Shown here in pieces: positions 32,831 through 45,329 of a stretch of DNA of 64,000 bases. The notes under the pieces were generated by a model. It did not search any database and was not told the origin of the DNA. It saw only the letters and a program-made list of their open reading frames with translations. This DNA comes from Turnera subulata (lineage: Eukaryota > Streptophyta > Magnoliopsida > Malpighiales > Passifloraceae): the NCBI GenBank assembly GCA_028386065.3, contig JAKUCV010001470.1, positions 92,530-156,529 on the forward strand, written 5' to 3'. How positions within the stretch are numbered: the first letter of the stretch is position 1; each line of letters opens with the position of its first letter. The translations under genes and the position numbers were made by a program.

Positions 32831-32974
32831 AAAATAACAAAATTTGAAATTTATAATTAGTAGTAAAGTAATGTCAACTAATAATATAATTAATCAATAA
32901 CAATTAATAATATAATTAGTAAATGACAATTAATTACAATAAATTGCAATTAATGATAATTAGCCAAACAATTA

Positions 32975-33411
32975 TTGCTTAAAAAAATACCGAATTCCTC
33001 TCCCCCTTTCCTCACCTCCCCCCACCATTTTCCCCATCTTTTTCTTCTTCTCTTGTTCCTCTTCTCCACCTCCACCGCCACCACCACCGTCGCTTCTCCT
33101 ACCCTTTATCCCCAAATTCAAACCCCACAATTATCTTCTCACCAGCATCACCGGCGCCACCACTCCTCCTCTCGAACCCAAGACCTTCGCCACTCCCTCC
33201 TCTCCCTTTCCCTTTTCCTTAAACGCTAACCTAGATTACCTAGTTACATCAACAAGGCAACAAGATCAGTGGATCCGACAGATCCAGATGCAAGAATGCA
33301 GTCTAACACGAACGATTTAGCTGTTTTATTGATGGGTTTGCTTCTTTGAGCTTGATTTGTTGCGATTTAGCTGTTGATTTGATTGGTTTTGGTGGGAATT
33401 GTTTTTGGGTT
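32975..33411 (+). other. Captured gene-like segment in MULE, left part
   Basis: C-rich sequence with an open frame from 32975 to 33229 (84 codons: Pro/Ser/His-rich, a leucine-rich stretch HLFLLLLFLF that could be part of a signal or membrane segment). Base composition is unlike the AT-rich TIR flanks, as expected for a captured host 5' region. A following frame (NLDYLVTSTRQQDQWI) is short. The donor gene was not recognised. Confidence 0.4.
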
Positions 33412-33990
33412 TGATGAGGAATGAAATAATCTAATCTAGGCCTAAAGGCCTAATTGAGATAAAGTTTAGGACCAGGCCTAGGCCCAGTATAAGAGTCTAG
33501 GACCAGATCCAATACAAAAGGCCCAGGACCAGTCCAGCTAGCTATTTTGTCATGTGGCAAATATGATAAGCGTTATATGGAGTTGAAGGGACAACTGGAG
33601 TTAATGCTCTACCACCAAAAACCCCTATAAAAAGGGGGGCAAGATTAGAGTTTCAACACACAAATTCTTCCTGGAGAAAACTCTACTCTCCCCAAGGAAA
33701 TTCTCTCTAGAGAATATAATTCTCCACTCTCAAAACTTTCTCTCTATATTCTCTCAAATTAATAGAGAAAAATCCCCTTTGCTAACTTAGGCATCGGAGG
33801 TCCTCCCGGGGTCACAACCCTGGACTTCCCCGGGTCCTTCTTGTTAGTCTTGCAGGTGCTCCAGGCACAGGGATCGAGTCCTCCAGGCATAGAGATCAGG
33901 ACCTCCGGATATCAAGATCAAGCCAAAGAGTTCCCAATCATGGCAAGAGGAATTTACATCCATACCCCGGTAAAAAATCCGTTTTTTACA
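33412..33990 (+). repeat. LARD 5' LTR
   Basis: 579 bp. Contains ccctataaaaagg, a good TATA box, about 33627-33637, followed by the CT-rich, leader-like stretch ctctctctatattctctc. This is where the element promoter should be. Confidence 0.9.
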
Positions 33991-34008
33991 TTGGCGCCGT
34001 CTGTGGGA
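33991..34008 (+). promoter_or_regulatory. LARD primer-binding site
   Basis: TTGGCGCCGTCTGTGGGA abuts the LTR. The TGGCGCC start is that of primer sites used by Athila/Tat-type elements with a non-initiator tRNA (Asp or Arg are possible). The exact tRNA was not determined. Confidence 0.75.
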
Positions 34009-34140
34009 AATGAACAAAAAGCCATGGCTTCTCCACTTAAGAAATCATGACCAATAGCAGATTCCAACCCACCATTTTGTGGAACTCTAGTCACTGAAGG
34101 TACTCTACCAGTCAGAGGTACTCCGGCCGCTGGAGGTACC

Positions 34141-34310
34141 CAAATCGCCAGAGGTACTCTAACCATTGAGGGTGTAATCTGATCATCGGAGGTACTCAAA
34201 TCGCAAGAGGTACTCTAACCATTGAGGGCGTAATCTGATCATCGGAGGTACTCAAATCGCCAGAGGTACTCTAACCGTTGAGGGCGTAATCTGATCACCA
34301 GAGGTACTCT
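34141..34310. repeat. 56-bp tandem repeat in LARD
   Basis: Three units starting caaatcgc at 34141, 34197 and 34253, each with gaggtactctaacc and gtaatctgatca. Nearly identical. Confidence 0.85.
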
Positions 34311-35039
34311 GACCACCTAAATCGTTCCCAACAATGGAACCGTGGGCAAAATTCCAAGAATTTATATCCCTCACTCCCATCAGGAGGTATTGTAGAGGCA
34401 AGACATAAGCAAGGAACCAAAAAGGAGCCCATGAATCTCCTATGTGATGAGAAAAAACAAAACCAGATCTGGCAAGCAATAGCCAAAACCTTGCAAAAGA
34501 GTAGGGAAACAAGGTCAAAATCGGTTGTACCTACCACATCACACTTCACTCATCACTGGAGGAAGGAAAAGGAACTAGAACAAATTAAGATCTATATAAA
34601 GTGCAACTAGATCCAAGGCCAATCTGGTTAGATCCAAGGCCAATTTGGTTAGATCCAAGCAAGATCTACACCAATCCGACTAGATCCAAATCAACCCAGC
34701 TAGATCGCGGAGGTTGCAGCAAGATCTGACTAGATCCGAGGCTTGCCTAATGAGAGCCAACTCAGACCAAACAAGGTCCAAGAAGCCATTTTAGCCACAT
34801 CAAACTCTCATTCAAGTAAGGAGATCCGTATGACAAAGCCTCCTGGAGTTAAAAGAATAAAGGTCCCCAAGGTCCTTCTACAAAAAGACAAGGCCAAAAA
34901 AGGTGGAGAAATTTCACGCCTAAGCCCTACAATCCTGTCTTACAAGTCCTTTACCTCTCTAAATACCCAACAAATAAGGGTGTTCATAAAGATCAAAGAA
35001 ATGGGATACACAAAGTAGGCCCTGAGGTTGAAAGCAAAA

Positions 35040-35350
35040 CCAAAGACAAGAGGTCCAGATCTTAGAGGCTCAAAGAGGTCCAAATCCTAGAGGCTCAAAA
35101 GATCCGGATCTTAAAGACTCGAGAGGTCCAGATCTAAAAGGCTCTAGAGGCTCCAGAGGTCTAGATCCAAAAGGCTCAAGAGGTCCAGATCTCGAGAGGT
35201 CCAGATCCTAGAGGCTCAAGAGGCCCAGATCCAAGAGGCTCAAGAGGTCCAGATCCTAAAGGCTCAAGAGGTCCAGATCCAAGAGGCTCAAGAGGTCCAG
35301 ATCCAACAGGCTCAAGAAGTCCAGATCTTAATGGCTCAAGAGGTCCAACA
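35040..35350. repeat. 27-bp-type tandem repeat in LARD
   Basis: About eleven degenerate units of aggtccagatcc + (c)(t)agaggctcaag. Similar gaggtcc/ctcaag words continue at lower density through the interior, and 39390-40150 is built from aagaccttgaaaatcaaagg-type units. Confidence 0.8.
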
Positions 35351-35836
35351 CCTGTTCTAAAAGAAATCGAAGTTTATCCAAAGAAAACTCGATAGCAACC
35401 AATGACGACCTGGCATATGGCACGCCATATCCCATTGAAGGATGCAACCTAATCGTTAAGCTCAAACAATTAGAGCACGTGATTCTTATCCACGAGGGCA
35501 GAAGTTCAGGTCCTCCCCTCTATGCCATAAAATAGAGGTTCTCAAGAAGGAAAGTGAGTCAGGTCTTATAAAGGGAAAAAAAAAAAAACTTCTGGAAAAG
35601 ACCCTATATATTGCATACGACTTTGCAAGTACCAAAAAGCGTTAGGCCGTGAAGAGCCATAAACCGCAAAAATGGTCATGTAAATGTCAAAGCAAAAAAC
35701 AATAGGTCTTACTCAAGTAAATCTAAAGCTCACCCAAGAGAAGGACCACTGATGAACTTGCTCAAGATAAGAAGACGCAATCAGCATCATACAAGCTCCT
35801 ACAAGGAAGCTCTAGAGCCCATGAGAGGCTTTGTAG

Positions 35837-35910
35837 CCCCTGCAGGCTGCAAAATTACAACAAAGGCACATGCCCCTGCAGGCTGCAAAATTACAACAAA
35901 GGCACATGCC
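35837..35910. repeat. 35-bp direct duplication in LARD
   Basis: gcccctgcaggctgcaaaat...aaaggcacat occurs twice in immediate succession. Confidence 0.85.
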
Positions 35911-38900
35911 CAGTGCATCGATTGCGAAAGTGTGCCAAGAAGCCCATGTAGGTCCTATGCGCATCAGGTGTTGACCAGTAAAATTTCAAAAAAGCCTAAG
36001 GTCGAAAGAGGTCTCTCACAAAGTAAGTGGCTACTTAAATCCCCAATAAGGTGAGAAGCTATTCCAAACTTCCACAGAAGCTTCAGCTGCCGAAGGGTTC
36101 TCCTATGAAATCATAAAGATTTCAAAGTCAGACAATTGTCTAAAGAAATGGGAAAATCAAGCAAACAAGTTTGCAAGATTACAATGAAAGTCAATGGAAG
36201 TCCCTGATGTTCGAGGACAAAAAAAGAACTGCAAGTCCCCAAATGTCCACGTGATGAGGAGGAACTGCAGGTCTTGAAATAGATGAGGTGCGGAGAAACC
36301 TTAAGGAGCTTAAATTAAAGAAGTTCCAAAATGATTGGGGAACAAGATTCACCAAATATCTAACAGAGAGCCAGAGGTTCCGAAATTGAATGTCAGCATG
36401 AGCTGGCAAGGAGTGGAGAGACATTCAAATTGGGCAATCCAAACCATTTTCAGAGGAACCACAATGGATTATGTGCTAAAGCAAGGCTTGAAGAGTATTT
36501 AAGCAAAATGATAAGCTCTAAGAAGCTATCAAGCATCTGGAAGAAGTACTTAATTCTATAAGGTACCAAGCAAGAGCCACAGGCTTCCAAGTCCACTAAT
36601 GAAGGTCAGGCACCTAAATTGTAAGAGCTCCTAGTAAAGAACAAAAGGTTCGGGAGTTACAAGCATGGTTCCCAGAGGTTAAGAAGCACCTAGTACTGAA
36701 CAAGCTGTGGAGATACTCATATCCATGAGGAAAAAAATACTGGCCACGAGCCATAAATCATGAAGGACCAAGTGGAGGCCCTAGTATCCAAACCGCACTA
36801 AGGTACAAAAGGTAGAGCCTATTGTGCAACATAAGGAGCTGGAGTTGGGTACTACAAAGTCATCATAATGACTATTCATTAAGGCACTCTAAAAGTGAAA
36901 ACTCCTCAGGAAACATCTCAAGAAGTGGGTTAGCCTGTCCACGATGTCGGAGGAGCCGAAAAGAAAGAAAGGTTCAAACCTTCCCTCTTGAGGATAGGTC
37001 CAAACACTCCCTGCTCAAGAGTCTTGGGGGCTAGGACCAGGACTTCCCATTATAATAAAAACGAAGGTTGGCCTAAAGCTGTAGAAGCTCACTTCAAGCA
37101 ATGTAGAGCCCAAAGTAACTCAGTCAAAGAAGTTATATATACAGAATGACCACAAGCAATCAAATGCTTAAGCATGAAATTCCCGATCAGTCAGTAAGAC
37201 AGGTGCCCAACATAACTGTCATGAATAGGGAAGAAAAAGCATCACATGCATTGCAAGGCTCAGAATTCAGCTCAATGCTTATTATGGATGCATGTAGGAA
37301 TGAATCAAACCTTTGGGAGGTTTTCACACAAAAACCCTCAAGGCCTACTCATTAAGAGAATGGGAGATCTCTTGCAGCAAGACTTGCAGAAGCCACTTGA
37401 TGGCAGGACCTCTGTTGAGCAGCAAATAGTCAGGACTTCCTCATAGTAGAGACAAAGAGGTCCCTATAACAAGGACCTTCTTTGTAGTATCCAAGAGGTA
37501 TACAAAATCCATTCCATAAGGAAGGCAAATCAAATGCCACAGAATGACTCACAAGATGAGCAGGAGAGCTAAGTGCTATTTTGAGAAGGAGTACTCGTCC
37601 AAAACGACGATTAAAGAGCAGGTCCTAGCTGGCTTTCTCACATAAGGAATGCCTACCTTTGATAGCTGAAAAAGATGAACAGGTATTGCAATTGGATGGT
37701 TCCTATACCAAATAAGATTACAAGCATCATAGCCATGAAGCTGTGGAGAGACATGCCTGAATGCTCAAATGAAGTTGGCATGAGTAACCTCAAGCAATCA
37801 AGCCAAAAATAAGGCCCTGTCCTTACCAAAATGGGGATGTCCGATTTACGACTAGCAGAGGTCATGAGGAAAATTATCGAGCCTCCATTTATTATAAGAG
37901 GACATTGCTCCCCCTCCTTATAAAAAGTCCTTGAGATCCAGAGTATTTCAGGAAAAATAGAAGTCTACAATAAGCGATAGTGAGGTACTGCAATAAAAAA
38001 GTTGGACCTTGATCCATCCAAAAACCTGGTCTTTTTTAGGATAGAGGCAACGAGTTCAAAATGGAGCTAAAGTTGGAAAGGACCATATCAAGCTGAAGAG
38101 CAAAAGTACCAAGGTTCTTATTTTAAAAATCCACCATCCAGGTGCTTACTCTCAAATCAAAGAGGTTCTTCCCATAATAAGCCGAGGCAGTCCAATACGG
38201 CTTTGAAAAGGAGCTACGAGTAGCCATGAAGATCTCTAAAATGCAGATCTCTTAAACAAAAGAGCCCTAAGGACCTCTAAAAGAAAGATCCTAGAGGTCT
38301 CTAGAATAAAGAACCTTATGGTCCTCTCAAATGGTAGTTCCTTGGGACCTTCCCAAAAAAGAGACATCAGAAGCAATGCTTCCATAATAAGTCTCATGGA
38401 GGCCTCTCTAAAAAGGAACCTCTACAATGAGGACTTTCCTTGAAAACTCCCAAATAAGGGATACCTCATCTCAAATGAAAGTTCTTTGGGACCTTCCCAA
38501 ACAGGAGACCTCAGAAGCAATGCTTCCATAATGAGTCCATGAGGACATTCTTTGAGAATTCCCAAGTAAGGAATCCTAGGACCAATATTTCATAATGAGT
38601 CAGTGAAGACCACTCTAAAGCAGAACCTCTACAACGAGGGCATATAATGACATTGTAGGCAAAGCAATGGAAGAGAAGGTCTACGTGGTGTTTTCCACAA
38701 AAAGTAAATGCTTTTTCGCAAGCAAGTGGGATGGTCAAAAGGAAGAAGAAGCAGAAAGCAAGATTCAAGAATTGAAGGGTTACTCCACCAAGCGTGAAGC
38801 CAGAAGAACCTAAAAGGTCTCTACGCCCCAAAAAAGTTGAAACCAACACAGGTTCTCTTCTTATATTCCATCAAATTATTCTTGCAATTTCTTCCTACAA

Positions 38901-41177
38901 ATAAAGACTTCCCAAAACTTTACTATTACTATTGACTAAAGGAGTTCCATAGCTCTATTGTCAAACTTTTATCAAACTTTCTCTTTGAGGAACCTAATGA
39001 TAGAAGGCTCAAAAGGTTGAGGTCCTCCAAACTAAGTGCCTCTGAGAGAGGACCTGCAAAGGAAAGACCTCAATGGAAGGACAAAAGCTCTCTTTGCAAG
39101 GTATAAGAGCTGGCAATAGTAACCTGCTAAAGAATGCCAGTCAGACATCTAAAATCGGGGCTTAGACCACGCACCATAAGTTGGAGTCTCGCATGTACTT
39201 CCCAAAGCCGCGGCCTAACCCGCGCACTCACTCTCACATGAGCAATACAAAGACGTGACCTAACACGTGCACTACAAAGTTGCAGGCTTGTCTATGCAAT
39301 GCGTAATAAGAAACACAACTATTCTCCGGTTTAGAATCTCCATCAAGAGCCCTGGAGAAGGAGACCTTCCCAAGAAAAGGTCCCCAAAGGAGACCCATAA
39401 AGACCTTGAAAGTCAGGGTTCTAAAATCTCCAAAGACCTCGAGTCAGCACAGGCACCAAAAAGGCCCCAAGCTATGCTCCTTAAGAACCTCTAAAGAAGG
39501 TCCATGATCTAAAGGAGGCTCCTTTGGAAACATGTCCCCAGTCCCTAGAGACCTCTGAAATAAGGATTCTTGACCATGAAAATCAAAGGTCCTGAGATCC
39601 CCAAAAAACTTTGAAGAAGAGAGATCTCAAAATCTCTAAAGACTTTGAAAATCAAAGGTTCCAAAATTGAGATCCTATGAGACCTTAAAAATCAAAGGTC
39701 CCGAGATCCCAAAGACCTTGAAAATCAAAGATCTTGAAATCTCTAAAGACGTTGAAAAATCAAAGGTCTCAAAGCCCATAGGCCAAAGTCCTCAAGGACC
39801 TCAAAATTCAAGATCCCCGACCTTAGAAATCAGAGGTCTCGAGATCCACAAAGACCTCAGGTCCCAATAAAGCTCCTAAGCCACAGTCCTCAGCGACCTA
39901 AAAAATTAAGATCCCTGACCTTAAAAATCAGAAGTCTCGAGATCTATAAAGACCTTGAATCAGGTCCTGGAAGTCTAAAGGCCTTGAAAATTAAAGGTCT
40001 CGAAAGGTGATGTTGAAACAAATCCTAAAAAGCGGAGATCTCTCAGGTCCTGGAAGTCTAAAGCCACTCTAGACAAAGATCCTTGAAGACCTTGAGAATC
40101 GAAGGTCAGAAAAGTCTTATTTAGACAACCTTTGAGAATCAAAAGCCTCAAAAGGCCATGGAATAAGGTCCTTACCAGATGCCCCAAGGTCCCAAGCAAC
40201 AAACCAAAGACCTTGCCTTAATGGGAACATCCCACATTAAAAAAAAGACGACTACAGGCCATGCAGCCTATATTGATCGCAAAGTAAGACGATGAAAACC
40301 CATACAACTATTTTCAGTCGCCAAAAAAAAAGGACGATCTAAGAGATCTCACAGAAGAAGGACGATCTAAAAAGATCGCGCAAAAAAAAAAGACGCTCTA
40401 AAGAAAAGAACGCGTCTTGAAAGATGACTAAGGCATGATAGCCCAAGTAAGTCGCGCATTCAATGAAAGACGACTAAAGGCAATATCTAGCCTGAGTAAG
40501 TTGCATACTCAGAGAAGAAGAAAAAAGAGAGAGAGAAAGACGACCAAGGCTAACTAGTCCGAAAAAAATAAGGTCGCATATCAAGAAACATACAAGGAAG
40601 GTACCGCATTTTGAGGTCCTCTTTGCACATGAAGGAGGCACCCACTTTCAGAGGTCCTCTATATATCAGGTCCCCTCCATATGTCGAAGGTGCCTTTATT
40701 TAAAGGACCTCTTCATATCAGAGGTACCAAAGGATACCCATCTCAGGTCCAGAAAAGAAGACCTCTATGAGAAAACAACAAAGCAAAATGTCCCATTATA
40801 AGTAATTAATGGAGGCCTTATACAAATTTAAGAGAGGCCTCTCAGGTCCAAAAGAAAAGTGCATAAGCTGAAAAGCGCGCCATATGAGCTCTAAAAACGT
40901 CCACCTCTATCTTACGAGAGGGTCACTTACATAGGGGGCTTTATGAGCTCTCAGCTTTAGCAAATTGGAGTTCGAGCCAATTCCACATTGGTCTTACAAT
41001 GAGCTTATAGCTGAAAATTCAATAAGTTCATAGCTCAGAATCAATACATTGGAGCTCATGTTTGAATTAGCCTAATAAGGCAAGCTAAGACCTGAAGGCG
41101 ACAAAAAAAAGCATACCTTGGAAGTAAAAAACTCTAAGGAAAATTGCTACACAACATCCCTTAGAGTTGGGGGCTTG
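35911..41177. other. LARD non-coding interior
   Basis: Mostly A/G-rich sequence with many aggtcc, gagatc and caaagg words. All open frames are below 115 codons and none carries a retroviral or other recognisable motif. The last part (41155-41177) is the polypurine region before the right LTR. Confidence 0.7.
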
Positions 41178-41758
41178 TGATGAGGAATGAAATAATCCAA
41201 TCTAGGCCTAAAGGCCCAATTGAGATAAAGTTCAGGACCAGGCCTAGGCCCAATATAAGAGTCTAGGACCAGATCCAATACAAAAGGCCCAGGACCAGTC
41301 CAGCTAGCTATTTTGTCATGTGGAAAATATGATAAGCGTTATATGGAGTTGAAGGGACAACTGGAGTTAATGCTCCACCACCAAAAACCCCTATAAAAAG
41401 GGGGCAAGATTAGAGTTTCAACACACCACTTTCCTTCTGGAGAAAACTCTACTCTCCACAAGGAAATTCTCTCTAGAGAATATAATTCTCTACTCTCAAA
41501 ACTCTCTCTCTCTACACTCTCTCAAATTAATAGAGAAAAATCCCCTTTCCTAACTTAGGCATCGGAGGTCCTCCCGGGGTCACAACCCTGGACTTCCCCG
41601 GGTCCTTCTTGTTAGTCTTGCAGGTGCTCCAGGCACAGGGATCGAGTCCTCCAGGCATAGAGATCAGGACCTCCGGATATCAAGATCAAGCCAAAGAGTT
41701 CCCAATCATGGCAAGAGGAATTTACATCCATACCCCGGTAAAAAATCCGTTTTTTACA
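41178..41758 (+). repeat. LARD 3' LTR
   Basis: 581 bp, partner of 33412-33990; followed by target duplication GGGTT and then the right part of the MULE. Confidence 0.9.
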
Positions 41759-41769
41759 GGGTTTTTGTT

Positions 41770-41871
41770 CTAGTTGTTGGATTTGCTGCTGGTGGTGGTG
41801 GTGGGGGTAGGGAGCGGGCGGAAATCAGGGGTTTGCTGGAATTTGGCAGCGGCGGTGGCTTTGGTGGCCAT
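41770..41871 (-). CDS. Small ORF in MULE, possible captured start exon
   Basis: 33 codons from ATG (41871) to TAG, beginning MATKATAAAKFQQTPDF and then Thr/Pro-rich. ATG context and GC-rich composition resemble the 5' coding end of a host gene. It lies between the MULE right TIR and the nested LARD. Whether it is expressed is unknown; it could be part of a longer captured exon. Confidence 0.3.
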   Translation of the reverse strand: MATKATAAAKFQQTPDFRPLPTPTTTTSSKSNN

Positions 41872-41904
41872 GGGATTGAAATCTATTTTTTTGTTTTTCT
41901 TATT

Positions 41905-42106
41905 TTCCACATAATTGTTATTTTTTACTAATTATTTTCCACGTAATCAGATAACGGTCACGTCAGCAAAAAATTGACGGAAATTTGGACGGAGACTCGT
42001 TTGGTGTTATGTTAGAAGGTTATAGGACTCGAATGAGTCGTTTTTCTTTTTTAGGACTCAAATGAGATTTCGGGAAAAGATATAGGACTCGCGGGGTTGT
42101 TATCCC
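41905..42106 (-). repeat. MULE right terminal inverted repeat
   Basis: Complement of 32634-32830; ends gttatccc at 42106, followed by CCCTTTCGCA. Confidence 0.85.
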
Positions 42107-44079
42107 CCCTTTCGCACGTATCATCCGTGTTTCGAGCATAAGCTGCTGCCTTTCAATTTCATAACAGCTGGGCTTGGGCTTTTCCGTGTGTGGGCCTTTT
42201 GTCCTCTCGTTCATAAATTTCATTCCACTTCACGAGTATATCCAACAAGGAGTGGAGAGGCGAAACCAAAATCTATCAATCCTGAACAACAGGAAGAAGA
42301 AAAAGAACAACAACAATGAAAAGGGAAGGTAAGTTAATATTTTTCAAAGTTTATATTCTTTTCAGGAAGCCGGGATAGGAATGAGTAATATTGATTCTTT
42401 CTATGAATATCTCCCTGAAGGTAGGTATATATGATCACACTTTGATCTCAAAGTATAGCTTTTCAGGATCTAATATGATTCTAGGCTCAATGGCTTGTTT
42501 GTTATTCCATTCTTTAGACCCAACCTTCAGTTGGAACCCTCTATGAAACAGTATGGAGAGCGGTGATGCAAGGACTAACCTATTCATCATCTTTCTAGAA
42601 GCTTACTGCGTTCAACTTTTTTTTTCAAAAAAAAATATTACTAGTAAGTTTTTTAGGCTTATTTGTTGGAGTTGAGGAGAAGCCTATGCAGCTTCCATGC
42701 TTAACTTTTTAAATGATCCTTGTAAAATCTGGCTGCTTTGTACTATCGCTTACTCTATAAATTTGTACAGTCTGCCATTGGAAACACTACTTTCCGTCCA
42801 TCTCGCATGTATTAAGCATGCCGAGTTCATCGTGAGCCGGAACCGGACTCTCCATGATATTCTTAGTTGCATTAGTTATAGCTTTATTGTTCTTAGATAA
42901 AGTGGATTTAGAATTGTCTTTAATTTCTATGTTATGTTTGGCCGCGCCTAAGGGCATATCGGTTGAAGTAGATTCTTCTTTCCTTTTAATCAATCAAAAC
43001 CTCTCCCCAAATTATACAAGCTTTTGAGATATGGCTTCACGCCAGAAGGTTTTATTCTTGCTACTCATGTGCTTTGAAGAAATATGTCTTTTCCAGAGGC
43101 CATTGATCTTGCTGATCTACATAGGTTTGTATCATCTGATGTTGGAGCCATTACTAAGACTCAATCAGCTTAGAGCTTGACTCAATGAGCTTCCGGATTT
43201 GAGAACTCCTTTAGGGTGATGTCTAGTATTTTAGAGCTTCTAGTTACTGTCCTTAAATTTTTCAGGGTGATGCTTTGTTCTGCTTGCAGCTCCTAAAATG
43301 TTATATCTTTGCATTATTGTAACTTTATTTTTTCAGGATGATTTTGATTATACGTATCACCGCCGGCGCAATCAATTTTGACATCGTTAAGGGTACCAAA
43401 TTCGCGAAAATCATATGTTCAGCGGAGAACTCCTGCAATATGGAAAGCATAATCCTTTTAGCATGGGATTCTATAGAGTAGTTTTGATATTATTAATCAA
43501 ACTCCATGGGCACACACATTATACACAATTCCCAGCTAATGCACTGTCTATCTAGATTACTTGCACTAGAGTAGACCCAATAGTTTTAGTATATGAAGCT
43601 CCCTAATATGCCAATTCGACGCAGCCACCCAATTGCATGTCGTGGGAAGGGGAACACGTGCCCTTCCCTCCCACCATATGCTTCCCTCCACAGAAGGGTC
43701 CTTCTCAGATGAATCTTTATTTTCGTTCATGTTCATATGAAAAGGAGGGCAATGTTCCTCCCGATGAGACTACAATATGCTAGGATCAGGATGGAAGCCC
43801 GGTCCTATGAACTGTGCGCTTGCAGCATATTTTGCAAGGCAACCAGCTGCAGCAGCATACACAAAAATTGGGAAAGGAGTGAACGACATATGGAAGGAGA
43901 AACAGTAAAAGAAGCATGCTTGGAATAGAAGACAAAAGGAAGCATGCATAGAATAGAAAAGTTTGAAGCAAATCTACAGGTACAGAACGTAGCTTGCTGT
44001 ATCTGTGAGATGCAGAACATAGTGTTATGGGTGAAGAGAACAAAATACACGGATTTAGATACCAAGATAATCTAGGCGG

Positions 44080-44710
44080 CCGAGCTGCTTATGTTCATAT
44101 CATAGTTTAAGGAAGGGATGCCAACAGTGTTTGGTTGACCAACGTCTGTGTAAAATTGGAAGGGTATTATCACCATATCGAGCACAATCGCTGCAGGAGA
44201 GGGTTGATGGAGCTGCAATCAGTAAACAAAAAACAGAGGAAACAACAATGAGGAAACAATTACACGTAATGCTACTTGAATAAATTAAGAATATGCCGGA
44301 CAAAATAAAAAAAGAAAGAAGAATGGTGACCAGACACAAAGACAGAACAATATCCGTATGCAGTATACCCATCAATAATATGTAAAGACAGAACAACAAA
44401 GAAAGGGAAATTGTTCATAAATTATTAAAGGAGAAAGGTATGAGCGCACGTTGGAAACGCGGTGTTCTGTCAACCCGATGACAACTGCGGACAATGAATT
44501 CATCAGGTGAGACATGAAATACTTGCATGAAAACCTTGAACACACTGGGATCATCAGTGGGCAGTTCAGTAGGGTGGAACTTGTCACATTCAGGGTTGTA
44601 GCCCAAAAGTTGAAATGAATGGTCATACATTCTTCGTTTACTAAGCGGCAGACGTTCCCAATCTTCACCAGATACACAGCTTCGTATTAGGGGCCTGCCA
44701 TGCCAGCCCA
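44080..44710 (-). pseudogene. Family X copy 3
   Basis: Minus-strand blocks: 44710-44420 (NEECMTIHFNFWAT in one frame, then TDDPSVFKVFMQVFHVSPDEF and RTPRFQRALIPFSF in another) and 44230-44105 (LHQPSPAAIVLDMVIIPFQF). At least one frameshift separates the first two parts. It is the uninterrupted counterpart of X2. Family not recognised. Confidence 0.6.
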
Positions 44711-44779
44711 TGAATATGAATACATTGCAGTATATATATATATATCTCACTTTATATGGGTGATTTTTTTTTAAAAAAA

Positions 44780-44885
44780 ACTTCTTTAAAACACCCAACA
44801 CCACAATTCGATTGGATTAATTAAAGCAAAACAACGTCCAACTACTAATTTACTCTAGGCCAGTTGGAGTCGGGTGGGTGTATTT
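44780..44885. repeat. Dispersed repeat R, copy 4
   Basis: cacccaacaccacaattcgat ... gagtcgggtgggtgtattt; near-match to copy 3 at 26700-26800. Confidence 0.65.
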
Positions 44886-45235
44886 GGAAGAGGAGGAATG
44901 GATGGGCTTTTAACCCCAGCGGCCCTGATTGCTCGGTTTGAATGCTGTGTAAGAGCAATTATGCTCTTCCTGAAAGCCGAGTTATTGCAGGTTCAAGCTC
45001 TTCACTGTCAAAAAACAAAAGAAAAAAAATTGTTGGTCCCTGGCTACATCTGGTTCCTATTTTTCTTGGGATTTTTGGTCTTTCTTCCGGTATTGACACT
45101 GACACCGGCAATACAAAGCAGTGGACGGTTAAAATTTTTAATTTCCGGCAAAACATGTGGGCCTTTCTTATTTGTTGTTTAAGTTCAATTTTTGTGTACT
45201 TCAACTATCTCCAGGCTGGAACTATATTGTTTAGG

Positions 45236-45308
45236 AAAAAACTTACCTGGCAGGGCAGCTCTCGGAGACCTCCCGTTTCTCCCGCGTCACCGTCGGGGTC
45301 GGGAGGTC
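45236..45308 (-). ncRNA. Candidate 73-nt Pol III hairpin RNA
   Basis: Predicted +1 at 45308, about 31 nt after the first T of TATA. The RNA begins GACCTCCCG, which pairs perfectly with CGGGAGGTC 25 nt later; inside, CCCG pairs with CGGG. It ends in six T (45241-45236 on the minus strand), a Pol III terminator. The unit is a relative of the 29.0-kb and 32.4-kb loci, the latter 7SL-like, but is much shorter than a 7SL RNA. Compensated or conserved pairing relative to copy 1 (one mismatch there) hints at structure being kept. No function is known; expression is inference. Confidence 0.5.
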
Positions 45309-45329
45309 TATAAAGAGATGCGGTTGATA

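Larger units (their letters stand above)
33412..41758 (+). mobile_element. LARD-type LTR element nested in MULE
   Basis: LTRs of 579 bp (33412-33990) and 581 bp (41178-41758), TGATGAGG...TTTTACA, with target duplication GGGTT (33407-33411, 41759-41763). A primer-binding site TTGGCGCCGTCTGTGGG directly follows the left LTR and GTTGGGGGCTTG precedes the right LTR, so the plus strand is the sense strand. The 7.2-kb interior has no gag or pol motif in any frame; it is purine-rich and full of short tandem repeats. This is a large retrotransposon derivative; the primer site suggests the Tat/Ogre branch of Ty3/Gypsy. LTRs differ at roughly 16 sites. Confidence 0.9.
32634..42106. mobile_element. Mutator-like element (MULE) with nested LARD
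   Basis: Long inverted ends: 32634-32830 (from GGGATAACAAC) pairs with 42106-41905, close to 90% alike over about 190 bp by eye. The 10-bp target duplication CCCTTTCGCA is at 32624-32633 and 42107-42116. No transposase is seen. Without the nested LTR element, about 1.1 kb of MULE remains, with GC-richer exon-like sequence inside, the layout of a Pack-MULE. It inserted into block B next to the shared 5' region; block A has the uninterrupted cgcacgtatc sequence. Confidence 0.85.

Noticed and set aside
33991..41177. Search for CRISPR-like arrays in the spaced repeats of the LARD
   Set aside because: Repeats are degenerate, of several sizes, without unique constant-length spacers, and the genome is a plant.
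41780..41850. G-quadruplex from ggtggtggtggtgggggtaggg
   Set aside because: Only one run has four or more G; two-layer structures are too common to claim.
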